Assembly: GCF_008364765.1 (NCBI RefSeq)
Contig: NZ_VTUY01000011.1
Span: 62,001 to 126,000 of the forward strand
DNA: 64,000 nt
Source: Bacillus sp. CH30_1T
Lineage (GTDB): Bacteria > Bacillota > Bacilli > Bacillales > Bacillaceae_B
Direction of reading: 5' to 3'
The notes under the pieces are model-generated. The model did no database searches, was not told where the DNA came from, and saw only the letters and a list, made by a program, of their open reading frames with translations. This document shows, piece by piece, positions 56,608 through 64,000 of this stretch (positions within the stretch are counted from its first letter, which is position 1; each line of letters starts with the position of its first letter). The translations under genes and the position numbers were made by a program.

Positions 56608-57651
56608 TTACTCGGATTTTTTCTTGGCCAAGTAGATGCAGTAATGTATGGTGTTTTTGACAACATCCATCTCAAGATAAAAGGTCGGGGGACATCCTGG
56701 TCTCCAGTTCACTTCATAGATCCATATTTTCCCCAGGTCATCCAAAGCAACATCAATTCCAAGCTCATCAATACTTTCTGAATACCTTTCCATTTGCAAT
56801 TCGTCCAAATGCCGGGCAAGGAGCAAAGAAAAGTTTTCTAAATAGCGCTTGATGTTAAAGTAATCATGCTCTCCAAATTCCTGTTTCAAAAAAGGAACCA
56901 GATAATTCATCGAACCGCCATTGTTAATGTTTGAAACAATCGTTCCCGGTGCGCCGATTCTCGGATAGATAGAAGTAATGACCCATTTCCCATCACCGTC
57001 TTTTTGAACGTGAAGCCGAAAGTCAAATACGCTTCCATCTTTTGTCCGACAATTGATATAAGGCTGGACGAGAAATTCCTCTTCTTGAATATTATCTGAA
57101 ACAAATGCTTTTAATTCATCATAGGAATAAAGATGATCGTCCGTGTTTAGTAACACTCTGAAATCATTTCCGACACGTTCAATATAAATGATAGAGATAC
57201 CTTTACGGCCGTTTACAGGTTTAAAGACAATCTTCCGATAGGCTTCCAAAAAAGAAAAAAAGTGATTCGTCCCCCTTACGACCTCAGAGGGAATCAAATA
57301 TTGTGTGAACTCTCCAGCTTCCTTCAGTCGTTTATATACCGCCATCTTATTGCCGATCGAATGAGTGGTAAATGGAATAGTCTTCTTCAGCTTCTGAATA
57401 ACGTGATTGGATTTAGCAAGCTTTTCAGGGCTTCCTGTGTTATAGATAACATCAGGAAACGGAAAGGTTCCTTCCACCCACTTTCCGTCTGTATATTCAA
57501 ATCCGGAAATGGTTTTCGTTATTAAATTTACTCCACCTGGAGAAAAATAGACCATCTGCGTTCCTTCTGCCTTGGCAACAGCTGCATAAGCGTATGATTT
57601 AATAACACTATCAGGATGCTTTCGGTGGTGCAGCAATCCAATTCGAATCAA
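56608..57651 (-). CDS. YheC/YheD-family ATP-grasp protein
   Basis: A 347-residue member of the YheC/YheD family, known in B. subtilis as endospore coat-associated proteins. It begins IRIGLLHHRKHPDS. The family core is VFKPVNGRKGISI, EEFLVQPYI, DFRLHVQKDGDGKW, NINNGGS and ELGIDVALDDLGKIWIYEVNWRPG, an ATP-grasp-type layout. Its reaction is unknown. It sits between the M14 peptidase gene and the Mur-like gene on the same strand, with short gaps, so an operon is likely. Confidence 0.87.
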   Translation of the reverse strand: MIRIGLLHHRKHPDSVIKSYAYAAVAKAEGTQMVYFSPGGVNLITKTISGFEYTDGKWVEGTFPFPDVIYNTGSPEKLAKSNHVIQKLKKTIPFTTHSIGNKMAVYKRLKEAGEFTQYLIPSEVVRGTNHFFSFLEAYRKIVFKPVNGRKGISIIYIERVGNDFRVLLNTDDHLYSYDELKAFVSDNIQEEEFLVQPYINCRTKDGSVFDFRLHVQKDGDGKWVITSIYPRIGAPGTIVSNINNGGSMNYLVPFLKQEFGEHDYFNIKRYLENFSLLLARHLDELQMERYSESIDELGIDVALDDLGKIWIYEVNWRPGCPPTFYLEMDVVKNTIHYCIYLAKKKSE

Positions 57652-57759
57652 TTGACTAACCTCCTTAAAGTATTTTCTTCCTTACTAGTAAATGATGGTC
57701 GTCCTGTTTAGGGAACGACACTTGTGATGAGGAATATCGCCTTTTTTACACCATTCAAC

Positions 57760-59757
57760 TCATGAATAGATGGCATTCCATAAAAGTTTATAGAGATACC
57801 TTGTGTGTCCCCTGAAGCAAATCTCCATCCCAAAGAGAATGACATTTCCCGAAAGGCTTGCGATGATGGCAGCCTTTCCTTGTGCTTGATGATAGTCAGG
57901 CCAGTAGCCTGCAAGTAACGTATCAGGGTTATTCTTGAATCTTGCGACTACTTTCATATTGCCGGTATTCGTAAACCAAGCTGGCCGGTATACAAAACCG
58001 GTATCTTCAGCTTGATATCCTTTGGTTATGGGGTGGTTCTCATAGTGGATCTGCAATAATGCATTTTTATTCCAGCCGCCGGAATGAACCTCAGCTTCAC
58101 TTAGCTCAAGAATAGAGGACAACGCCTTAGAAGCACCAGCTCCTATTCCGATCACTTTTCCACCCTTTTGTACAAAGGCATTTAGATGATTACGGCATGC
58201 TTCCTGTTGAGCAGGGGAATCGAGTACGAAATCACGGTAAACACTTCTTATTTCTAATGGAGGATAAAATAAGTGCTCATACCCGTTGTAAACAAGAACA
58301 TTCACAGAGGATAATGCTTTTTCTGAAGCTAAATCCTTTGCCCTAAATTCCTGGAACGGGATATTCATTTGCTGCAGGGCAAGCTTCAGCCCTGAATGGG
58401 CCTTTTTGTGAAAAAGGCCGTCATCTATGAGAATGCCTACAGAAACAGATGCACCTGCTTCTTCGGTTTTAGAGTCTTTCTCCATAGATTTGAAAGACTT
58501 CATACCTGCATCTACTTTTTCAAATACAGGCTGACAGTTGACCCCCCAGCTTAATGGAAGACTCCAGGCACAAAGTTCAGATATTCTTTCAGATCCTGAC
58601 GAGAGATCTTCCCCTTTTGTGAGGAAACAGTAAGCTATATTCGCCCGTGCTTGATTCATTGGAACAATGGTGGAGCCAGCTGGAAATGAATGTCCTTCAT
58701 ACGTGAAATCTTTCGTAGAGGAGTATAGCTTTATTCCATTCTTCTGGAGATGTCGCGTTAGTTTACTGAACTCTGAATGGCGTTCGTTCTTTTCTGTGAG
58801 TACGTAGTATTTTGGAAAATAGTCATGTGGGTGAGTGGGATGAACATTCTTGATTCCACGGTGGAAAAAGGCAATTTGATTTTTGTTTAGTTCCTCTTTG
58901 TGCTTTGAAATATGGGTAAGAGCAGCTGAAATTGCTAAAAGAAGCCAGGTGATGCCATCCTCTGAACGGCTAGGTGATTCAATGGTAATCCCTAGGGCAC
59001 CATGCAGCATGGAATACATTGAACAGCCATATGGACTATAGTCATCCCATCCCCCTTTTCCATCACGGTAAGGGATGTACGTCCCTTTTATCGACTTAAA
59101 CCTCTTTGAAGAAAAATTCTCCTTTTCTTCAATTAGAAAGGCTTCCATGAACTGAGCTAGAGGCAGTGCCCCTTTCAGATATAAATCATATTCATAAGCC
59201 GGGTTGTGAGGTGGGGTACAGGGTTCGATCAATCCAATGTGAGTGTTTTTTTTCCATACATACCCATGCAAGTCCAAAACGACGGCAGGCTTTTCTTTCA
59301 CAATGAGATTGACGATGCTCTCTGTTTCAGGCTGTGATTGTGTAATGAAATCCCTGTTTATATCAAAGCCCTCTGCATTATAACGTGTCTTATGCACATA
59401 TCCGTCGGGATTACAGCAAATGACACAAAATATAATCAAATCATCCAGCCATTTCGTGTTATCTCCATCTTGTTGAATCTTATTGAAAAAACGGAGTAAT
59501 GCTGTCGATCCGGTGGCTTCATGTCCATGAATGGAAGCGGTAATCACGATTGGTGTCTTCTTGCGTCTCCCTAAAGTGCTTTTCCTTGTTTGAACTATTT
59601 TTGTTCCGGAATCGGCAGGCTTTTGAATCGTAACACACCAAATGTCCCGCCCTTCAATGGACTTGCCGATTGAGGAGAGGGAAAGGAATGGACATTGTTT
59701 CGTTTTCTTCTCTATTAATGCTTCTAGTTTTCTATAAGAAAGTATAGTACTTCCCAT
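57760..59757 (-). CDS. M14-family metallocarboxypeptidase with C-terminal extra domain
   Basis: A 665-residue zinc peptidase. The N-terminal M14 domain (about 1-330) shows SIGKSIEGRDIW, zinc ligands in ASIHGHEATG (HxxE) and LDLHGYV (His), CNPDGYVHKTRYNAEGFDINRDF, and the catalytic Glu in TIESPSR. The C-terminal third (about 450-665; VGILIDDGL, VLVYNGYEH, GKVIGIGAGASKAL) resembles a GATase/ThuA-like alpha/beta domain. It has no clear signal peptide. It is the first gene of the minus-strand operon with YheC/D and Mur-like genes, so it may trim or release the amide-linked product made by those ligases. Confidence 0.88.
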   Translation of the reverse strand: MGSTILSYRKLEALIEKKTKQCPFLSLSSIGKSIEGRDIWCVTIQKPADSGTKIVQTRKSTLGRRKKTPIVITASIHGHEATGSTALLRFFNKIQQDGDNTKWLDDLIIFCVICCNPDGYVHKTRYNAEGFDINRDFITQSQPETESIVNLIVKEKPAVVLDLHGYVWKKNTHIGLIEPCTPPHNPAYEYDLYLKGALPLAQFMEAFLIEEKENFSSKRFKSIKGTYIPYRDGKGGWDDYSPYGCSMYSMLHGALGITIESPSRSEDGITWLLLAISAALTHISKHKEELNKNQIAFFHRGIKNVHPTHPHDYFPKYYVLTEKNERHSEFSKLTRHLQKNGIKLYSSTKDFTYEGHSFPAGSTIVPMNQARANIAYCFLTKGEDLSSGSERISELCAWSLPLSWGVNCQPVFEKVDAGMKSFKSMEKDSKTEEAGASVSVGILIDDGLFHKKAHSGLKLALQQMNIPFQEFRAKDLASEKALSSVNVLVYNGYEHLFYPPLEIRSVYRDFVLDSPAQQEACRNHLNAFVQKGGKVIGIGAGASKALSSILELSEAEVHSGGWNKNALLQIHYENHPITKGYQAEDTGFVYRPAWFTNTGNMKVVARFKNNPDTLLAGYWPDYHQAQGKAAIIASLSGNVILFGMEICFRGHTRYLYKLLWNAIYS

Positions 59758-60030
59758 GTAGTCATAGCCTCCTTTCTATAGTTAATTCAAGAGAATGGTA
59801 TTCTGCTATGGACAAGTGTCCCTTTAGGACAAAATGATGCATTTTCACTGCCGGATGACTTGGCAAACCTCCCCCGCTTTTCTACTCAGTCGATTTCTTG
59901 ACAACCATCAGGGACAGCATCTTGTGATAACAGCCTTATATAAATAGCCTTTAGCCGTTTCCTCAGTGAAAACTTGTACATACACTAATACATATAAGTG
60001 GATTAACAGATTAGAAAGAGGTGCATCCCC

Positions 60031-60423
60031 ATGAATATATCGATTGAGACATCTACATTTAAGGAGCTGGAGCCTCTCATTCTACTTGCTGGTAAAGATG
60101 GAATGAGGGTTAATGACGTACCGGGCTCCGTGTGGTTTTGTGCAATAGTGGATGGAGAGATGGCTGGCTTTGTTTCTTGTTATATAAGAGAGAAGCATGG
60201 AAAAGCGGTATTTAAAAGTGATTATGTACGGGGGGAATACAGACGGAGAGGCATCTATCGAAAACTTTTTGAAACGAGATTGAACTACGTGAAGAAATTA
60301 AATGTGAGAAAGATTAAAGCTTCCTGTACGAAAATGTCTTTAGAGTGCTTCTTATCTTACGGTTTTAAGAAAATAGAAAGCAGGTCAAGGAAATATACAG
60401 ATGTTTTGATGTTTGTAGATTAG
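60031..60423 (+). CDS. GNAT acetyltransferase
   Basis: A 130-residue N-acetyltransferase. The beta-strand WFCAIVDGEMAGFVSCYI is followed by the acetyl-CoA loop VRGEYRRRGIYRKLFE and the end MSLECFLSYGFKKIE. AAAGAGGTG precedes the ATG. A CATACACT box (59979-59986), like the -10 of sporulation sigma factors E or K, lies about 45 bases upstream, but I find no convincing -35. It is first in a plus-strand run with three Mur-like genes. Confidence 0.8.
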   Translation: MNISIETSTFKELEPLILLAGKDGMRVNDVPGSVWFCAIVDGEMAGFVSCYIREKHGKAVFKSDYVRGEYRRRGIYRKLFETRLNYVKKLNVRKIKASCTKMSLECFLSYGFKKIESRSRKYTDVLMFVD

Positions 60424-60449
60424 ATTACTAGATGAGCAGGAGGAACGAA

Positions 60450-61844
60450 ATGATTACGCTGAAATTAAGAGATATCAGAAGGCAATTGAATGGAAGGCTG
60501 GTAAGCGGTTCTGAAAATATGGATATCCATGATTCCGTAATATTCCATCAGCATAAGCTAAAGAAGAGTCATACACTGGTTTTCATGGATAAAAGGAAGG
60601 CAATCAGTGAGAAAAAATGGAAGAGAATGATCAGAAATGCTCCATGTGCCGTGATAACAGATCATGATCAAGATGTTGTAAACGGGGATGAGGGATTGAC
60701 CATCATTCAAGTAGGAAGTGTAAGAGAGGCCTTTATGGAGTTTGTAAGTTACTACCGGAAAATATGCTCACTCCCGATTGTTGCAATTACAGGGACATGC
60801 GGAAAAACAACGACCCGGGAGATGCTCACACATATTATGGAGGAGAATCATTCTGTTACTTCAACGGAGTGGAATGATAACGCCCCCCATAGGTCTTTTG
60901 AATACCTGATGAAGATAAATGAAAGCACAGACTTCGGGATATTCGAAACAGGCTTGGGCGGACCGGGTGATCTACGCTATCACTGTAACGTTTATCAACC
61001 GGACATAGGGGTCATTACCAACATCGGAAGTTACCATCTTGATCGTTGCAAGACCTTCGAAGGATACCTTGCAGCAAAAGCGGAAATGCTTGAAGGACTG
61101 CAGAATAAAGGCACCCTACTCTTAAATGCGGATGATCCGAACATTTCTAAAATCAGCTTGGAGGAGTATAAAGGAACCGTTCATTATTTCAGTATCCATA
61201 AGCATTCCGACTTCAGGGGAACCTCAATATCCATCAGTGAAGAAGGAACCCGTTTCACCTTACAGGCAAACGGCAAAGAATACCCTGCCTTTATCCCTGA
61301 AATCGGGGAGCATCACGTCTACAATGGATTGGCTGCTTTACGGGCAGCGATGGAGCTCGGGGAAGACATTGAAATGGGAATCAGAAGGTTAAGTAGCTTT
61401 AAAAATATTGAAAGACATTTTGAACTGCGTAAAGGACGGAAAGGTTCTACCATCATCGATGATACGTGGAACGTCAACCCTACCTCTTTAAGAGAAGCTA
61501 TTAAAACACTTTCTATTATCGGAAAAGGTAAGAAACGGGTTGCTCTTCTTGGAAATATCGAAAGGCTTGGCGCAGAAACAAAGGATGTACACAAGCAAAT
61601 CGGAAAATACGTGGTGGAATGTGGCATTGATGTCCTGATCACGTATGGAAAGAAAGCGCAGTATATAGCGGAGCAGGCAGCAAAGGAGAGTCAAGATATC
61701 ATCGTGTATCCTTTTACCAGTATAAAAGGGATGGATAAAACGATTTTGAATCATCTTGATGAAGACACATACGTATTGGTGAAGTGCCGGGCCGGCAGTA
61801 GACCCTTGATGAGATTAAGAAAACGCTTGATGGAATCTGAGTAA
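60450..61844 (+). CDS. Mur-ligase (MurF-like) family protein 1
   Basis: A 464-residue protein with three Mur ligase domains: a small N-terminal domain (1-100; LRDIRRQLNGRLVSGSEN), the ATPase domain with P-loop AITGTCGKTTTRE and ITNIGSYHLDR, and a C-terminal domain (HFELRKGRKGSTIIDDTWNVNPTSLREAI). The MurF-type segment is nearly kept (DDTWNVNP). The ATG at 60450 follows CAGGAGG by 6 bases. It is related to the two following genes, so a tandem expansion occurred. The amine and carboxylate partners are unknown; essential MurF is unlikely to be here in three copies. Confidence 0.87.
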   Translation: MITLKLRDIRRQLNGRLVSGSENMDIHDSVIFHQHKLKKSHTLVFMDKRKAISEKKWKRMIRNAPCAVITDHDQDVVNGDEGLTIIQVGSVREAFMEFVSYYRKICSLPIVAITGTCGKTTTREMLTHIMEENHSVTSTEWNDNAPHRSFEYLMKINESTDFGIFETGLGGPGDLRYHCNVYQPDIGVITNIGSYHLDRCKTFEGYLAAKAEMLEGLQNKGTLLLNADDPNISKISLEEYKGTVHYFSIHKHSDFRGTSISISEEGTRFTLQANGKEYPAFIPEIGEHHVYNGLAALRAAMELGEDIEMGIRRLSSFKNIERHFELRKGRKGSTIIDDTWNVNPTSLREAIKTLSIIGKGKKRVALLGNIERLGAETKDVHKQIGKYVVECGIDVLITYGKKAQYIAEQAAKESQDIIVYPFTSIKGMDKTILNHLDEDTYVLVKCRAGSRPLMRLRKRLMESE

Positions 61845-61864
61845 GAATGGAAAGGGAGGGGTGA

Positions 61865-63283
61865 ATGGTGAAACGTTTACAACTAAAGGAAGTAATAGAG
61901 GTGGTGGGAGGGCGCTTGGTTCATGGTTCAAAGGGTGTAGTGGTGAAAGACGCAGTCATTTATCATCTCCATCCCATCATTCAGAGCCACACAATGATCT
62001 TTTTAGATAGAAGGAAGCCATTCAACTATGAAAAAATACAACATCTGGAACCCTTTGTCATCATTAGTGATGCAAGGAATAGCAGGGAGAAATATCAGGA
62101 AGCCTTTGCGGTGATTGAGGTGGAAAATATCAGAAGGGCCATATTTGCATTTGCTGAATTTTATAGAAGCTTATTCAGCATTCCCGTTATTGCCATTACT
62201 GGAACGAATGGTAAAACAACGACAAAGGACATGATTGTTCATATTTTGAAAAAGCAGTATTCCGTTCAGTCCACTGTAAGAAGCAGAAATGCGCCCAGGA
62301 AGTCCTTCGAATATCTGATGGGAATCGATGAGAATACAGAAGTAGGTGTATTCGAAACCGGCTTGGGGGCTCCCGGGAATCTTCGATATCATTGTGATAT
62401 TTTCCAGCCTACCATCGGAATTATCACGAACATAGGAATTTTTCATTTGGATAAATGTAAAACGTTGGAAAATTATGCTATGGCAAAGGGAGAAATTATT
62501 GAGGGTTTAAAGAATAAAGGGACTTTACTGGTAAATGGAGACGATGAAAATATAGCAACACTTCCATTAAAAGACTACAAGGGGAAGCTGGTTTCCTTTG
62601 GGAAATCTGCAGGGACAGATTTGAGAGCTACTAATATTAAAATGGATTCAAGTCAAACCAAATTCACGGTCACTTATGAATATAAACAATATCCCGTGGT
62701 TCTGCCTTGTCTCGGTGAGCATCAGGCTTATAATGCATTGGCAGCTATAGGGGCTGTACTGGATGTTGGTGTGGATATCACCAATGCCATCAACGCATTA
62801 CAATCGTTAAATGTACTGGAAAAACACTTACAAGTGAAGCAGGGGATCAATGATTCTACCATCATTGATGATTCATGGAGTTTAACTCCCGGGGCATTAA
62901 AAGAAGCATTGAAAGTTCTGCAATCCATTGCGTACAACCAGAAGAAGATTGTGTTGATTGGAGATATCGGCCGCTTGGGAGATCATACGATAAAAACTCA
63001 TTTAGAAGTTGGGGAGATGATCTCGGAACAAGACATAGATGTTCTGATCACCTATGGACATAACGCTAAAAGAGTAGCTGAAAGAGTAACGCAAAAAAAC
63101 ACGCATATCCAAGTATACCCATATTTAAATATACATGACGTCTATCAAAAGGTCAGCTCTTTATTATCGCCTGATAGTTTATGTTTGTTTAAGTGTTCAA
63201 ATACAGATATTGATCTAATGGGCCTTAAAGAACAAATTATCAAGAAAGGTGAAATGGAAAGGAAGCATCATGATGAACGATAA
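61865..63283 (+). CDS. Mur-ligase (MurF-like) family protein 2
   Basis: A 472-residue paralogue of the preceding gene. The N-terminal domain starts LQLKEVIEVVGGRLVHGSKG, the P-loop is AITGTNGKTTTKD, and ITNIGIFHLDKCKTLENY follows. The C-terminal domain has DDSWSLTPGALKEAL where protein 1 has DDTWNVNPTSL, so the substrate-binding segment has diverged. The RSRNAPRKSFEYLMGIDENTEVGVFETG block is shared with the third copy. GGGAGGGG lies before the ATG. The gap from protein 1 is 20 bases. Confidence 0.87.
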   Translation: MVKRLQLKEVIEVVGGRLVHGSKGVVVKDAVIYHLHPIIQSHTMIFLDRRKPFNYEKIQHLEPFVIISDARNSREKYQEAFAVIEVENIRRAIFAFAEFYRSLFSIPVIAITGTNGKTTTKDMIVHILKKQYSVQSTVRSRNAPRKSFEYLMGIDENTEVGVFETGLGAPGNLRYHCDIFQPTIGIITNIGIFHLDKCKTLENYAMAKGEIIEGLKNKGTLLVNGDDENIATLPLKDYKGKLVSFGKSAGTDLRATNIKMDSSQTKFTVTYEYKQYPVVLPCLGEHQAYNALAAIGAVLDVGVDITNAINALQSLNVLEKHLQVKQGINDSTIIDDSWSLTPGALKEALKVLQSIAYNQKKIVLIGDIGRLGDHTIKTHLEVGEMISEQDIDVLITYGHNAKRVAERVTQKNTHIQVYPYLNIHDVYQKVSSLLSPDSLCLFKCSNTDIDLMGLKEQIIKKGEMERKHHDER

Positions 63284-63304
63284 CCTTAGGACAGGAGTGA
63301 GACA

Positions 63305-64000
63305 ATGAAACCTCTGCCACTGAAAGAATTGATCGGTGTGATGAACGGAGAGCTCATATACGGTGATGAAAATTTCATCGTGAAGGATGCAATGGTTTCA
63401 CACTTACACAGAATAAAAGAGAAACATACGTTAATTTTTTTAAAGAGACGTAAAGCCTTTCACATTAATAAGGTCAAAAGATATTCACCTTATATCATCG
63501 TAACCGATAAAAACGATGAAGAAATGAAGAATATAGGAGCTGCCGGTATGATAAGGGTTCAAAATGCAGATGACGCCTTTTGGGCTTTTACCCGGTATTA
63601 CCGGCATTTATTTGAACTGCCGATCGTCGCGGTTACAGGTACTTGTGGAAAAACCACTACCAAAGAAATGCTTTCCCACCTTTTATCCTCCACACACTCC
63701 ATTCAATCCACCATCAGAAGCAGGAATTCCACCAGGAAATCCTTCCAATATCTCATGGGAATCGATGAAAATATAGATGCTGCCGTGTTTGAAACGGGTC
63801 TGAACGGTCCGGGCAATCTACACTATCATTGCAAGGTGTTTCAGCCCACGATTGGAATCATTACGACGATCGGTGTCGATCATTTGGATAAGTGCAGGAC
63901 GTTAAACGGGTATATTAAAGCAAAATCCGAGATCGTATCAGGAGTCAGGAAAGGTGGCACTCTTATCCTAAACAGCGAGGATGAAAACACAAAAAAAATA
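63305..64000 (+). CDS. Mur-ligase (MurF-like) family protein 3, 3'-truncated by window edge
   Basis: An open frame of 232 codons from the ATG at 63305 to the window end with no stop. It begins MKPLPLKELIGVMNGELIYG and has P-loop AVTGTCGKTTTKE, RSRNSTRKSFQYLMGID, VFETGLNGPGNLHYHC and ITTIGVDHLDKCRTLNGY, all as in proteins 1 and 2. GGAG lies before the start, 21 bases after the preceding stop. The C-terminal domain is outside the window. Confidence 0.9.
   Translation, partial: MKPLPLKELIGVMNGELIYGDENFIVKDAMVSHLHRIKEKHTLIFLKRRKAFHINKVKRYSPYIIVTDKNDEEMKNIGAAGMIRVQNADDAFWAFTRYYRHLFELPIVAVTGTCGKTTTKEMLSHLLSSTHSIQSTIRSRNSTRKSFQYLMGIDENIDAAVFETGLNGPGNLHYHCKVFQPTIGIITTIGVDHLDKCRTLNGYIKAKSEIVSGVRKGGTLILNSEDENTKKI

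Noticed and set aside
60450..61844. Mur-like protein as the cell's MurF
   Set aside because: Three tandem related copies with altered acceptor segments, and no ddl or other division/cell-wall genes around, argue against the housekeeping enzyme.
1..64000. CRISPR arrays, prophage genes, complete insertion sequences, integrases, rRNA
   Set aside because: None seen: no regularly spaced direct repeats, phage structural proteins, transposase or integrase motifs, and the only RNA gene found is tRNA-Ala.

Overview
The window looks like a chromosome segment of an aerobic, spore-forming Bacillaceae bacterium. Evidence is the yuzA-yugJ-pgi-yugN-yugO order known from Bacillus, a CotY/CotZ-type spore coat gene, strong AGGAGG ribosome sites, GTG/TTG starts and moderately AT-rich DNA. 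I could not run searches, so family names rest on motifs, domain layout and gene order.

Layout. (1) 1-6400: housekeeping genes (3'-part of an aldehyde dehydrogenase, yuzA, yugJ, pgi, yugN, yugO, an acetyltransferase). (2) About 6500-44930: a 38-kb glycan-use locus, with interspersed repeats at both ends and inside. It holds a formylglycine-generating enzyme, a LacI regulator, two binding proteins, four ABC permeases, an NHL/TPR/Yip1 membrane protein, a secreted DUF5696-type protein, a Gfo/Idh oxidoreductase, two isomerase/epimerase-type TIM barrels, two GH35-like enzymes, an esterase, three CxPxR sulfatases, a glucoamylase-type (PF10091/GH144-like) protein, an EEP phosphodiesterase, a GH3 beta-glucosidase and a 1,116-residue GH94 phosphorylase. 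(3) 44968-50515: tRNA-Ala(GGC) and the N-acetylglucosamine genes nagB, nagA, nagP and nagR, plus a SIS-domain protein. (4) 50569-64000: a small membrane protein, a HAD phosphatase, a spore coat gene, then an unusual group of three ATP-grasp enzymes, four Mur-ligase-like proteins, an M14 carboxypeptidase and an acetyltransferase, running off the right edge.

How the glycan locus may work. The catabolic enzymes have no visible signal peptides, so a decorated oligosaccharide is probably imported whole and dismantled in the cytoplasm. GH94, GH3 and PF10091/GH144-like enzymes together point to beta-1,2-glucan. The sulfatases with their maturase, the phosphodiesterase and the esterase suggest the glucan carries sulfate, phosphodiester or acyl groups. 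No ABC ATPase is encoded. The near-palindrome TTGAAACGTTTCAA recurs in front of the lacI, ABC, oxidoreductase, sulfatase and GH3-GH94 transcription units. At two of these it lies just downstream of good sigma-A promoters, so a single LacI-controlled regulon is likely.

The right-hand Mur-ligase/ATP-grasp cluster has no function I recognise. It resembles separated parts of amide-ligating systems and may build a peptide-like product, possibly connected with the spore.
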